Shown here in pieces: positions 24,717 through 33,562 of a DNA stretch of 51,441 bases; within the stretch, counting starts at the first letter, position 1, and each line of letters begins with the position of its first letter. Made by a program: the position numbers and the translations under genes. The notes beneath the pieces were generated by a model. The model had not been told where the DNA came from and did not search any database. It was given only the letters and a program-made list of their open reading frames with translations. Origin of the DNA: Nocardioides sp. (GTDB lineage: Bacteria; Actinomycetota; Actinomycetes; Propionibacteriales; Nocardioidaceae); NCBI GenBank assembly GCA_003519585.1, contig DOWL01000224.1, positions 10,607-62,047 on the forward strand. The letters are read 5' to 3'.

Positions 24717-25130
24717 ATGAGCTACGCCGTGGAGAAGACCGACGAGGAATGGCGGGAGGAGCTCTCGCCCGAGGAGTACGCCGTGCTCCGCAAGGCCGGC
24801 ACCGAGCGAGCGTTCACCGGCCGCTACACCGACACCGAGACCAAGGGCATCTACTCCTGCAAGGCCTGCGGGGCCAAGCTCTTCGAGTCCGACACCAAGT
24901 TCCACTCCGGCTGCGGCTGGCCGTCGTTCTACCAGCCGATCTCCGACACCATCGAGTACATCGAGGACAACACCCTCGGCATGAAGCGGGTCGAGGTCCG
25001 CTGCGCCAACTGCGGCTCCCACCTCGGCCACGTCTTCCCCGACGGCTACGGCACGCCGACCGGCGACCGATACTGCATCAACTCCATCAGCCTGACCCTC
25101 GAGCCCGCCGACGGCGCCGAGCAAGGCTGA
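24717..25130 (+). CDS. msrB: Peptide-methionine (R)-S-oxide reductase
   Basis: Repairs methionine-R-sulfoxide in oxidised proteins. The 137-residue protein has the two zinc CxxC pairs Cys48/Cys51 and Cys96/Cys99, the HSGCGWPSFYQP block, and the catalytic Cys120 in GDRYCINSIS. Length and motif order are those of single-domain MsrB. The ATG at 24717 is 7 nt after a TACGCT box and starts the conserved domain, better than GTG 24693. In actinobacteria msrB commonly lies near hemQ, which is 0.9 kb away here. Confidence 0.95.
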   Translation: MSYAVEKTDEEWREELSPEEYAVLRKAGTERAFTGRYTDTETKGIYSCKACGAKLFESDTKFHSGCGWPSFYQPISDTIEYIEDNTLGMKRVEVRCANCGSHLGHVFPDGYGTPTGDRYCINSISLTLEPADGAEQG

Positions 25131-25165
25131 TCCGCACCACCGCCGGTGCAGTTCGGATTTTGCTC

Positions 25166-25283
25166 GACAGTCGACCATTTTCCGAAGTGCCAGCCTCCGT
25201 CAGATCGACTGTGCACCATCGTCGGCACTGGGTGCCGGCGGTAGTGGGCAAACCAGGGCCGCTTCGGAAAAAGGTCGACTGTC
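25166..25283. repeat. Inverted repeat between convergent genes
   Basis: A 22-bp arm at 25166-25187 (GACAGTCGACCATTTTCCGA, then AG) is matched by its complement at 25262-25283 with one mismatch, enclosing 74 nt. It lies in the 184-bp gap between the stops of msrB and the lipoprotein gene. It may be a bidirectional terminator with a long loop or a small mobile-element remnant. It lacks the CTAG ends and core of the elements at 35651 and 44053. Confidence 0.6.
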
Positions 25284-25314
25284 TCGGGGCGCGCCGAGCC
25301 CTACGCCATCCGGA

Positions 25315-25956
25315 CTAGCTCGCGTCGACCAGCGCGGGGTTGAGCAGGACGACGCCGGCGCCGTACTCGTCGTCGACGCGGTCCTGGAGGGTGCCGTCGT
25401 CGTAGACGACGTCGACGAGCACGTGTCCGTCGCTGCCCTCACCGCCGTATGCACCCAGCACCCACTTCTCGTCCTGGAGCTCGGTGGCGATCTGCTCCAG
25501 TTCGGTCGCGTCGTACGTCGTCGCGGGCGTCGGCGTGGGGGTGGGGGTCGGCATCGCCGGGTCGTAGAGTGCACCGGAGATGGCGTCGGTGGCGGTGAAC
25601 GAGGTGCCGTCCCACGTCCCGGTCAGCGCGTAGGTGCCCCAGCGGATGTCACCCTGCTGGTCGAAGGTGCCTTCGTGGTCGGCCCAGTCCCAGTCCACCA
25701 GCGCTGGCCCGCCGCACTGGGGCGGGTAGGACTCGGCGATGGGTCCGAGGCACAGCTCGGGTGACCCGGTGTCCATGACCGTGACCAGGTTGACCGTGCG
25801 CACCGGCCCGTCGGGGAGCACGCCCATCAGCACCCCGGGAGTGGTGGCGTCGGGCGGCGCGTCCCGGGCGACGTCGTCGGAGCCGTCGGCACCGCAGGCC
25901 GACCCGACCAGGACGAGGGTGGCCAGGGCAGCGAGCAACGACGGCGACGTGCGCAT
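25315..25956 (-). CDS. Putative lipoprotein
   Basis: A 213-residue exported protein of unknown function. The N-terminus SPSLLAALATLVLVGSACGAD is a signal peptide with a possible lipid-attachment Cys (GSAC; Gly rather than Leu at -3 makes it a weak lipobox). A beta-rich region follows (VRTVNLVTVMDTGSPELCLG, then WGTYALTGTWDGTSF), then a Pro-Thr repeat linker (MPTPTPTPTPA), and a final helix-strand unit containing a VLGAYGGEGSDGHVLVDVVYDD segment. The ATG at 25956 starts the signal peptide. The stop is a TAG within CTAG. Confidence 0.75.
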   Translation of the reverse strand: MRTSPSLLAALATLVLVGSACGADGSDDVARDAPPDATTPGVLMGVLPDGPVRTVNLVTVMDTGSPELCLGPIAESYPPQCGGPALVDWDWADHEGTFDQQGDIRWGTYALTGTWDGTSFTATDAISGALYDPAMPTPTPTPTPATTYDATELEQIATELQDEKWVLGAYGGEGSDGHVLVDVVYDDGTLQDRVDDEYGAGVVLLNPALVDAS

Positions 25957-26009
25957 GGCCGTCGGACGCCGTCGTGGGGCGGGTGGTTCCGTCGTGGTCC
26001 AGACCGGCG

Positions 26010-26717
26010 TCAGGGCAGCCGGTCGACCAGGTCCGCGACCGGCACGAGCGAGCCGGTGTAGAACGGGACCTCCTCGCGCACGTGCCGCCGGGTCTCGGAG
26101 CCGCGCAGGTGCCGCATCAGGTCGACGATGCGGTAGAGGTCGTCGGCCTCGAAGGCCAGCAGCCACTCGTAGTCACCGAGGGCGAAGCTGGCGACGGTGT
26201 TGGCACGCACGTCGGGGTAGTCGCGCGCCATCTTGCCGTGCTCGGCCAGCAGGGCACGGCGCTCGCTCTCCTCGAGGAGGTACCACTCGTAGGAGCGCAC
26301 GAACGGGTAGACGCACACGTGCCGCTTCGGCTCCTCGTCGGCCAGGAACGCCGGCACGTGGCTACGGTTGAACTCCGCCGGGCGGTGGAGGGCGACCTGC
26401 GACCACACCGGCGCGAGCCGCCGGCCGAACGCCGTACGCCGGAACCGGTGGTACGCCGCCTGCAGGGCCTCGGAGTCCGCCGCATGCCACCAGACCATCA
26501 GGTCGGCGTCGGCGCGCAGGCCGCTCACGTCGTAGACGCCCCGCACGACGACGTCCTCCTCGGCCAGCGCGGCGAACAGCTTCTCGACCTCGGCGCCCTC
26601 ACTGGCCCGGTCGGCGTCCCCGAGCACGTCGGCGAGCCGGAAGACCGACCACATCGTGTAGCGGATGGAGTCGTTGATCTCGCGGATCCGGGCGGCGTTC
26701 GACTGGCCCTCACTCAT
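26010..26717 (-). CDS. hemQ: Coproheme decarboxylase
   Basis: Last step of the coproporphyrin-dependent haem pathway: two oxidative decarboxylations of coprohaem III to haem b using peroxide. The 235-residue protein has catalytic Tyr137 ([14 protein letters not shown]), distal His120 (NRSHVPAF) and probable proximal His160 ([15 protein letters not shown]). The spacing His-17-Tyr-23-His equals that remembered for the actinobacterial Corynebacterium enzyme (118/135/158). The ATG at 26717 is preceded by GGGAG. hemY is 13 kb and hemE 17 kb to the right; in related genomes they are usually close together. Confidence 0.93.
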   Translation of the reverse strand: MSEGQSNAARIREINDSIRYTMWSVFRLADVLGDADRASEGAEVEKLFAALAEEDVVVRGVYDVSGLRADADLMVWWHAADSEALQAAYHRFRRTAFGRRLAPVWSQVALHRPAEFNRSHVPAFLADEEPKRHVCVYPFVRSYEWYLLEESERRALLAEHGKMARDYPDVRANTVASFALGDYEWLLAFEADDLYRIVDLMRHLRGSETRRHVREEVPFYTGSLVPVADLVDRLP

Positions 26718-26751
26718 GGCTCCCATTGTGCCCGTGCGGCAGGATCGGCCC

Positions 26752-27795
26752 GTGGCCAGGACCCTGCAGCAGCTCTTGGACGACCTGGACGAGCCCGGAG
26801 GCGCGGCCTGTGTCGTCGTCGGCGGTGAGCTCGCGGACGAAGGAGTGGCCGGCACCCTCGACGGCGTCCGCCCCTGGACCGACGACACGCTCGCGATGGC
26901 GTACTCCGTGGCCAAGCCCTTCGCCGCCCTCACGGTGCTCAGCGTCGTGGCCGACGGCGCGCTGGGACTGGATCAGCCGGTCGCCGACGTCTGGCCGGAG
27001 TACGCCGCCCACGGCAAGGGCGCCACCACCGTGCGCCACGTGCTCTCGCACCGGGCCGGGCTCCCGTCGTTCCCCGAGGCCGCAGCCGAGGTCGCCTACG
27101 ACGACCGCGAGACGCTCACCCGGCTGCTGGCCGAGGCCGCGCCCGAGCACGAGCCCGGTGCCGAGTGCGCGGAGCACGCCCTCACCTACGGCCATCTCTG
27201 CGACCAGTTGGTCCGGGGCGCGACCGGCGAGGACCTGGCCGAGCGGTTCGCGACGATCGCAACTGCGCAGGGCTGGGACATCCACCTCCGGCTCTCCCCC
27301 GCCCACTTCGGCCGGGTGGCCGAGATGTTCGTGGAGGACCCGAGCTTCCCGGGGAAGTACACCGAGGACCCGCAGTGGCGCCCGGCCTCGATCCGCCCGC
27401 CCGGCCCCTTCGACCCTGCGGAGCTGAACACCGAGCGCTGGCGCACCACGTCGTTCGCCGCGGTCAACGTGCACGCCTCGGCCCGCGGGATCGCCCGGTT
27501 CTACGGCGACCTGATGGCCGAGGACGGCGCCGTCGCCCGGCTGCTCGGTGCCGAGTTGCACCGCGCGTACGTCGGACCGCAGTTCACCGGCCACGACCGG
27601 GTCCTCGACCGCGAGGTGACGTGGACCCTCGGCTTCCAGGTCGACGACGAGGACATCGGCATGGGTGGCGCGGGTGGCTGCGCCGGCTGGTTCTCCTTCG
27701 CCGGTGCGTACGCGACGGGCTACGTCACGAGGGGCCTGGGATCCGAGCGCGCGGACGCGATCTGGGAGCTGCTCGAGGAGACCTACGGCTCGTGA
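26752..27795 (+). CDS. Beta-lactamase-like serine hydrolase
   Basis: A 347-residue enzyme of the class C beta-lactamase/esterase family (EstB-like), probably cytoplasmic because no signal peptide is present. The catalytic SxxK is Ser52-Val-Ala-Lys55 (MAYSVAKPF); the second motif is Tyr146-Gly-His ([10 protein letters not shown]) in place of YxN; HRAGLPSF is the usual substrate loop. The GTG at 26752 is 6 nt after CAGGAT and lies 34 bp from the divergent hemQ start. It more likely hydrolyses esters or amides than lactams. Confidence 0.85.
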   Translation: MARTLQQLLDDLDEPGGAACVVVGGELADEGVAGTLDGVRPWTDDTLAMAYSVAKPFAALTVLSVVADGALGLDQPVADVWPEYAAHGKGATTVRHVLSHRAGLPSFPEAAAEVAYDDRETLTRLLAEAAPEHEPGAECAEHALTYGHLCDQLVRGATGEDLAERFATIATAQGWDIHLRLSPAHFGRVAEMFVEDPSFPGKYTEDPQWRPASIRPPGPFDPAELNTERWRTTSFAAVNVHASARGIARFYGDLMAEDGAVARLLGAELHRAYVGPQFTGHDRVLDREVTWTLGFQVDDEDIGMGGAGGCAGWFSFAGAYATGYVTRGLGSERADAIWELLEETYGS

Positions 27796-27808
27796 TCTAA
27801 CCCGTGAA

Positions 27809-28942
27809 CTATGCAGACCCGAAGAACCCCGAGGGCATGACCTCGTTGCCCATCCGTGGGACGTACTGGTCGAAGAAGACCCGGGCGATCAGCTCGCGGC
27901 GGCTGCGCACGTCGGCCTTGTCGAAGACCGACTTCAGGTGGTCCTGGACGGTGTAGGCCGACATGTGGAGCGTGGCGGCGATCTCCTTGGTGTCGACACC
28001 CTGGAGAACCAGCTGGGTCACGTCGCGCTCGCGCGGGGTGAGGTCGAACGCGGCCACCACCAGGGAGACGATCTCCGGCGGCCGGGCCTCCTCGATGGTG
28101 ACCACCACGTCGCCGTCGCGATCGCCGAGCCCGGACAGCGGCGAGGCGTGCAGGACCAGCCAGACACCGTGTGCGGTCCGGATCCGGGCGTGCGGCACCG
28201 AGTCGGTCTCACCGCGGGCCAGGCGACGAGCGGCGCCGACCACTGCGGTGATGGTGGCGTACGGCGCGCCGGCGTGGGCCGCGGTGCTCATCTCGGCCAG
28301 CCGCGCGGTGGCGGCCGGCGTGCTCTGGACCAGCTCGCCCGCTGCGTCGATGACCATGACGGCGGGGCCGGCGACAGTGTTCGGCGGGGTCGCGTCGGCG
28401 AGCCGGGTGAGGAGCCCGGTGCGGACGCCACGCCCGAAGTACTCGCTCAGGGACGCCAGGAACTCGATCTCCGCCTCACCGAACGCGTGATCGTCGGAGC
28501 CACGGAACAGCGCCATGCCGCCCCAGAAGCGGCCGCCCTCACGGAAGACCAGCCGCGCCTCGTCGTGGTAGTCGAACTTCGGCAGCATCAGCCGGGTCAT
28601 CCGCTCCGACCGCTCCACCTCGCCGTCGAACCACAGGTGAACGCCGATCGAGCGCAGGTCCGTGCCGGCCAGCTCGGGATAGGTCGTGACCTCGGCGGAG
28701 TCGTACTCGATCTGGCCGAAGAGGCCGTCGTGCGAGTTCTGCCCGGTGAGGTCGCCGAACTTCCGCGAGCTGGTGAGCATGCGGGTGGCGGGGTCGTGGG
28801 TGCCGATGCAGGCGGCGACCCAGGGCACGGCCCGAGATACCGAGGCCACGGCCTCGGCGAGGAACGTCTCCAGGTCGAGTCCGGCCCGGGAGAGCACCTC
28901 CACGTCACCCCGGACCCGTTCAGCAGTCAGGGCGGCGGTCAT
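27809..28942 (-). CDS. LuxR-family regulator with GAF-like sensor
   Basis: A 377-residue DNA-binding regulator. The C-terminal helix-turn-helix (FDLTPRERDVTQLVLQGVDT, then KEIAATLHMSAYTVQDHLKSVF) is typical of LuxR proteins. The N-terminal two thirds has a GAF-like segment (GGRFWGGMALFRGSDDHAFG) and a PAS-like one (AGPAVMVIDAAGELVQSTPA), suggesting sensing of a small molecule; there is no receiver or STAND ATPase. The ATG at 28942 is preferred over the longer form from 28978. It is divergent from the Rid-FAD oxidase gene and may control it; it is convergent with the serine hydrolase gene, with 13 bp between them. Confidence 0.82.
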   Translation of the reverse strand: MTAALTAERVRGDVEVLSRAGLDLETFLAEAVASVSRAVPWVAACIGTHDPATRMLTSSRKFGDLTGQNSHDGLFGQIEYDSAEVTTYPELAGTDLRSIGVHLWFDGEVERSERMTRLMLPKFDYHDEARLVFREGGRFWGGMALFRGSDDHAFGEAEIEFLASLSEYFGRGVRTGLLTRLADATPPNTVAGPAVMVIDAAGELVQSTPAATARLAEMSTAAHAGAPYATITAVVGAARRLARGETDSVPHARIRTAHGVWLVLHASPLSGLGDRDGDVVVTIEEARPPEIVSLVVAAFDLTPRERDVTQLVLQGVDTKEIAATLHMSAYTVQDHLKSVFDKADVRSRRELIARVFFDQYVPRMGNEVMPSGFFGSA

Positions 28943-29079
28943 GGAATCAGTATGTGCGGAGAAGGCCGCCGGGGACATCCCATAACTCTGGGGAGTCGGG
29001 GCCCCCAGACCAGCAGGGCGAGAATCCCCCGCCTCATCGGGATGGTGGGTGACCCGATCCGAGCCCGAGTCTTCTCGGC

Positions 29080-30837
29080 GTGAGCAGCACCACCACCGAC
29101 CACCAGCTCCCGGGGCAGGTCCCGAGCCGGGTCCCGATCCAGTCTCCCGTCGACGACCGGGGCCGGCTCCTGCACGAGGACGACCTCGCGGCGCAACTGG
29201 CCCTGGTCGTCACCCGGCTCGAGGCGGCGCTGGCCGACCTCGGGCGGACGCCGGCCGGGCTGGCCGAGGTCGAGGTGCTCACCACCGACCGGATCGCCCT
29301 TCTCGGGGTGCTGGACGTCCTCACGGACCGCCTGGCCGCGACCGGAGCTCGACCCCACACCCGGATCCGCGAGGTCAGCGAGCTCGACCGACCCGGTCAG
29401 CTCGTCGCCCTCGCTGCCATCCTCACACCCCGAGAAGGAACAGACATGAGCATCACCCAGCCCGCAATCCGGGCCATCCTCCCCGCCGCCACCGCGGTCC
29501 AGCGGGCCTGCCCCGAGCGCGTCCACCTGCCCGGTGACCCCGGGTACGACGCAGCCCGGCTGCCCTGGAACGTCGCCGTCGACCAGCGGCCGGCCGCCGT
29601 GGCCGTCCCGCACACCGTGGCGGAGGTCGCCGACGTCGTCCGCGCCGCGGCGGCGGGCGGCCTGCGCATCGCGCCACAGAGCAGCGGCCACGCCGCCGCC
29701 CCGCTCGAGGGGCGGCTCGCCGAGACCGTGCTGCTCCGGCTGACCGAGCTCACCGGCGTGCACGTCGACGCCGAGCGGCGGATCGCCCGGGTCGAGGGCG
29801 GCACCCTCTGGCAGGACGTGATCGCCGCCGCCGCGCCGTACGGCCTGACCGCACTGCACGGCAGCTCGCCCGACGTCGCGGTGGCGGGCTACGTGCTCGG
29901 CGGCGGCCTCTCGTTCTACGGCCGGGCGCACGGCTTGGCCACGAACAGCGTGGACGCGATCGAGCTGATCACGGCCGACGGTGCCCTGGTCCGCACCAGT
30001 GCCGAGGAGAACGCCGAGCTGTTCTGGGCGTTGCGCGGCGGCGGTGGCAACTTCGGCGTCGTCGTCGCGATCGAGTTGCGGCTGCTGCCGATCGCCGACG
30101 TCGTGGCCGGGATGCTGCTCTGGCCGATCGAGCGCGCGCCCGAGGTCACGAAGGCCTGGGCCGGCTGGACCCGGACCGTGCCGGAGAGCGTCACGACCTC
30201 GCTGCGGGTGATGAGCTTCCCGCCGCTGCCCGAGCTGCCGCCGTTCCTCAGCGGCCGAAGGATCGTGGTGATCGACGGCGCCGTGCTCGAGTCCGACGAA
30301 CGGGCCCACGAACTGCTCGCACCGCTACGTGCGCTGGAGCCCGAGATGGACACCTTCGCGCGGATCCCGAGCGCTGGCCTCCTCGGCGTGCACATGGACC
30401 CGCCCGGCCCGACGCCGGCGGTCTCGGATCACGCCGTGCTCGAGGAGCTGCCCGACGCCGCGGTCGAGGCGCTGCTGGGTCAGGTCGGTCCGGGGACCAC
30501 GACCTCGCTGCTCTTCGCCGAACTGCGCCACCTCGGCGGCGCGCTGGGCCGTCCGGCTGAGCGGGGCGGCGTGCTCGACACCCTGCCCGGCTCGTACGCG
30601 CTGTTCTGCGTCGCCGTCGCCCCCGTGCCCGAAGCGGCCACCGTCGGCCTGGCGCACGCGGCCGCGACGGTAGCGGCGCTGCGGCCCTGGTCGACCGACC
30701 AGCACGTGCTCAACTTCGCCGAGCGGCACGGTGTCGACCCGGCGTCGGCGTACGACCCCTGGGCCTGGGCCCGGCTTCGCTCGGTCAAGGCGGCGGTGGA
30801 CCCGAAGGGCGTCTTCCAGGCGAACCACGAGATCTAG
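29080..30837 (+). CDS. Rid-like domain fused to FAD-linked oxidase (BBE type)
   Basis: A 585-residue frame with two parts. Residues 1-120 resemble a RidA/YjgF enamine deaminase-like domain (DLAAQLALVVTRLEAALADL, then EVEVLTTDRIALLGVLDVLT). From Met124 (SITQPAIRAIL) it is a vanillyl-alcohol-oxidase-type flavoprotein: PHTVAEVADVVRAAAAGGLR, the FAD-binding SSGHAAAPLEG with a His that may bind flavin covalently, YVLGGGLSFYGRAHGLATNS, and the C-terminal FQANHEI of the BBE type. GAGAAGGA directly before the internal ATG at 29446 is a good ribosome site. So this may be two overlapping genes joined by a one-base change (four C at 29426-29429), or a fusion with an internal start. Confidence 0.8.
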   Translation: MSSTTTDHQLPGQVPSRVPIQSPVDDRGRLLHEDDLAAQLALVVTRLEAALADLGRTPAGLAEVEVLTTDRIALLGVLDVLTDRLAATGARPHTRIREVSELDRPGQLVALAAILTPREGTDMSITQPAIRAILPAATAVQRACPERVHLPGDPGYDAARLPWNVAVDQRPAAVAVPHTVAEVADVVRAAAAGGLRIAPQSSGHAAAPLEGRLAETVLLRLTELTGVHVDAERRIARVEGGTLWQDVIAAAAPYGLTALHGSSPDVAVAGYVLGGGLSFYGRAHGLATNSVDAIELITADGALVRTSAEENAELFWALRGGGGNFGVVVAIELRLLPIADVVAGMLLWPIERAPEVTKAWAGWTRTVPESVTTSLRVMSFPPLPELPPFLSGRRIVVIDGAVLESDERAHELLAPLRALEPEMDTFARIPSAGLLGVHMDPPGPTPAVSDHAVLEELPDAAVEALLGQVGPGTTTSLLFAELRHLGGALGRPAERGGVLDTLPGSYALFCVAVAPVPEAATVGLAHAAATVAALRPWSTDQHVLNFAERHGVDPASAYDPWAWARLRSVKAAVDPKGVFQANHEI

Positions 30838-31490
30838 GAGTTTTTGCCGTACCCCGCCTCCCGAGCCTTGACGATCGCTTCACCGCGGCCGGCCGCGTGC
30901 AGCTTGGTGTAGATGGTCGAGACCGTGTTGCGCACGGTCTTGCCCGAGACATACAGCTCGCGGGCGATCTGGTCGTTGGTCTTGCCGGCGGCCAGCATGT
31001 CGAGCACCGAGCGCTCGCGGTCGGTGAGGTCGGGGAACGGCTCCTCCTGCTGTTGGGGCGAGGACATCGAGGTGAAGTACAGCGCGACCTTTCCGGCCAG
31101 CGAGGCGCCGAAGATCATCCCGCCGGCCGCGGCCGCCCGGATCGCGTTGTGCACCTCCTCGGCGCCCGACCCCTTCAGCAGGTAGCCCGACGCGCCGGCC
31201 CGCATCGCGCTCAGGACGGTGTCGTCGTCCTCGTTCATGGTCAGCATCACGACCCGGACCTCGGGATGCTTGCCGGTCACGAACCGGGTGGCCTCGATGC
31301 CGTCGAGCCGCGGCATCTGGATGTCCATCACCACGACGTCGGGCCTGGCCTCCTCGACCACGTGCAGCGCTTCCCTGCCGTCCTCGGCGGTGCCGACGAC
31401 CTCGACGCCGTCGAGGGCACCGAGGAGGGCGACCAAGCCGTCGCGCACGATCTGGTGGTCGTCGACGACGACGACGCGGATGTTGTTCAC
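30834..31490 (-). CDS. NarL/FixJ-type response regulator
   Basis: A 218-residue response regulator. The receiver has the acidic pair Asp10/Asp11, phosphoacceptor Asp56 (VVVMDIQMPRLDG) and Lys106 (GYLLKGSG). The DNA-binding domain reads LTDRERSVLDMLAAGKTNDQ and continues through VSGKTVRNTVSTIYTKL. The GTG at 31490 overlaps the kinase stop (GTGA). Its own stop lies in a CTAG shared with the convergent oxidase gene (30834-30837). It should be phosphorylated by the kinase at 31487, and forms the last gene of a three-gene two-component operon. Confidence 0.9.
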   Translation of the reverse strand: MNNIRVVVVDDHQIVRDGLVALLGALDGVEVVGTAEDGREALHVVEEARPDVVVMDIQMPRLDGIEATRFVTGKHPEVRVVMLTMNEDDDTVLSAMRAGASGYLLKGSGAEEVHNAIRAAAAGGMIFGASLAGKVALYFTSMSSPQQQEEPFPDLTDRERSVLDMLAAGKTNDQIARELYVSGKTVRNTVSTIYTKLHAAGRGEAIVKAREAGYGKNS

Positions 31491-33562
31491 AGCAGGGACT
31501 CCTCGGGTTGGGTGACGGATGCGGGCAGCCACGCGCGTACGACGGTGCCGCCCGACGGCGGGCAGCTGATCTCGGTCCGGCCGCCGAGCTCGTCGGCGCG
31601 CTCACGCAGCGACAGCAGGCCAACGCCGGCCTCGCGCTCGAGGGAGATGCCGGTGCCGTCGTCGGCGATCTCGACGAGTAGCCAGCCGTCCTCGACGGCC
31701 AGCCGGATGGTGCAGTTGCGGGCCCGTGCGTGCCGGTTCACGTTGGTCAGCGCCTCGCCGGCGATGCGGTACGCCGCCACCTCGGCCGCGGCGGACAAGG
31801 TGCCCAGCGGTGCCGGAGCCACGACCCGGACCTCGACTCCGGGCACCAGATCGCCCTGCTGACGCAACGCGCCGACCAGGCCGACCGTGTCGAGGGCCGG
31901 CGGGCGCAGGTCACTCACGAGCCGGCGTACGTCGTCCATCACGCCGAGCAGGTGGGTCTCGGTCGCCTGCAACTGGGCCGCGGCAGCCTCGGGGTCGCGG
32001 TCCACGGTGAGCCGGGCCGAGTCGAGCTGGAAGACCGCGCCACCGAGGGAAGGCCCGAGTCCGTCGTGGAGGTCGCGCCGCAGCCGGCGACGCTCCTCCT
32101 CCCGGGCCAGCACCAGCTGCTCGCGGTTGTCCTGGAGCGCATCGGCCAGTTGGGTGGTGCGGGCCGCCACGGCGGCCTGCCGGATCAGATCGCCCAGCAG
32201 TTCCTCATCGCGGCGTCCGAGCCGCGCGCGCAGTCCACGCGCGGGCAGCACCAGCCGCCCGACTTCGCGGCCGCGGTAGGTGATCGGCAGGGTGCGGATC
32301 TCCCGCGGCCGGGTCCCGACCGCGGCGGTGAGCCGCGCGCCGGCGGCCCGCTCGACCTCGACCGCGACGTAGGCGACCCCGAACGCGTCGGCCACGGCCC
32401 GCGCTACCGCGAGGAGCTGGTCGGGTCCTTCGTCGGCCAGCTCCAGTCCGGCCGCGAGACCGGCGACGACGTCGTAGGGGTTCTCGCGCCCGCCGAGCAG
32501 GAAGCGTCGTACCAGCCTCCACAGCGCGGCCCGCAGTGGCGCGTAGATCAACGCCGAGAAGAAGAGCACGACCAGGATCACGTCCTGCTCGTCGAGGGCG
32601 TCACCGAGCATGACGGTGAGCAGGCTGAGGAAGGCCAGGTCGAGCGCGAGCACGCCGACCCACAGCCCGCCGTACAGCGCGGTGTTGGTGAGCCATTCCT
32701 CGCCCGAGACCCGGGTCTGGTCGAGCAGGCCGACGGCCATCGCGAGCGCCACGAGCGCGGTGCCGAGGCCGATCAGCCAGGCGTCGAGGGTGCCCTCGCG
32801 GACGATGACGTCGACGGTCGCGGCGAGGCCGACGGCCACCACCGCCCAGAGCAGCCAGTAGAGCCGTTCCCGATCAGCTCCGGAGCTCTGCCGCCAGCGC
32901 AGCACCGGGATCGACAGCTGGATCGGCAGCAGCACGACGATCGCGGTGATCGCGGTCACCGGCATCACGTGTTCGAGGTGCGCGCCGATCAGCGGGCCGA
33001 CCAGGACGTGCTCGCCCTCCAGCACGGTGTGCCCAGGATCGAGGCCGACGATCGGTACGGCGTCGAGCGTGCCCGGCCCGAAGATCTGCGCCAGGCCGGA
33101 GAGGGTCGACCCCGCGATGCTGAGCAGCGCGATCCGCCCCCACCACCCGGGCAGCGCGCGGCCGTCGGGATAGAGCACCAGCCCGTACGACACGAACAGC
33201 TGCGGCACCAGGGTGGTCACCTTGATCACCCAGATCAGCGCGAGCAGCCCGGCGGCGCCACCGACCGGCACCGCGTCGACCGACCAGTGCACCCAGGCGC
33301 GCAGCAGCGAGGAGGCCAGCGCGCAGGCGGCGAACACCGAGCAGCCGATGGCGAGTCCGCGGCGACCGGTGGCCGCCAGCACGCCGGTGAGGGTCGCGAG
33401 GGCGAGCCCGAGGATGGCGTAGATCCACACGGCACCGGGCACGAGTTCGTGGCCGAAGGAGTCCTGATCGGCGGCGACCTCCATGGTTCCGGCCAACGCG
33501 ACCACGATCGAGGCGACGGCGGGCGGCGCCAGCGCCACACGGCTGTTCAGGGAAGTCCTCAC
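31487..33562 (-). CDS. HisKA_3-type sensor histidine kinase
   Basis: A 691-residue membrane sensor kinase. About ten hydrophobic segments fill residues 10-345, followed by a GAF-like region (370-470), then the dimerisation and phosphoacceptor block EERRRLRRDLHDGLGPSLGG with His499, and an ATPase domain with N-box EALTNVNRHARA (Asn607/609), DDGTGIS (634-640) and GVGLLSLRERADELGG. All kinase motifs are intact. The GTG at 33562 overlaps the stop of the upstream degenerate paralogue (GTGA), and its own stop overlaps the regulator. It is likely the active kinase of the system. Confidence 0.9.
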   Translation of the reverse strand: MRTSLNSRVALAPPAVASIVVALAGTMEVAADQDSFGHELVPGAVWIYAILGLALATLTGVLAATGRRGLAIGCSVFAACALASSLLRAWVHWSVDAVPVGGAAGLLALIWVIKVTTLVPQLFVSYGLVLYPDGRALPGWWGRIALLSIAGSTLSGLAQIFGPGTLDAVPIVGLDPGHTVLEGEHVLVGPLIGAHLEHVMPVTAITAIVVLLPIQLSIPVLRWRQSSGADRERLYWLLWAVVAVGLAATVDVIVREGTLDAWLIGLGTALVALAMAVGLLDQTRVSGEEWLTNTALYGGLWVGVLALDLAFLSLLTVMLGDALDEQDVILVVLFFSALIYAPLRAALWRLVRRFLLGGRENPYDVVAGLAAGLELADEGPDQLLAVARAVADAFGVAYVAVEVERAAGARLTAAVGTRPREIRTLPITYRGREVGRLVLPARGLRARLGRRDEELLGDLIRQAAVAARTTQLADALQDNREQLVLAREEERRRLRRDLHDGLGPSLGGAVFQLDSARLTVDRDPEAAAAQLQATETHLLGVMDDVRRLVSDLRPPALDTVGLVGALRQQGDLVPGVEVRVVAPAPLGTLSAAAEVAAYRIAGEALTNVNRHARARNCTIRLAVEDGWLLVEIADDGTGISLEREAGVGLLSLRERADELGGRTEISCPPSGGTVVRAWLPASVTQPEESLL

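Noticed and set aside
25535..25552. Short tandem GT-rich repeat as a possible microsatellite or CRISPR-like array
   Set aside because: It encodes the Pro-Thr linker of the lipoprotein (PTPTPTPTP); no spacers or repeated units of CRISPR size exist anywhere in the window.
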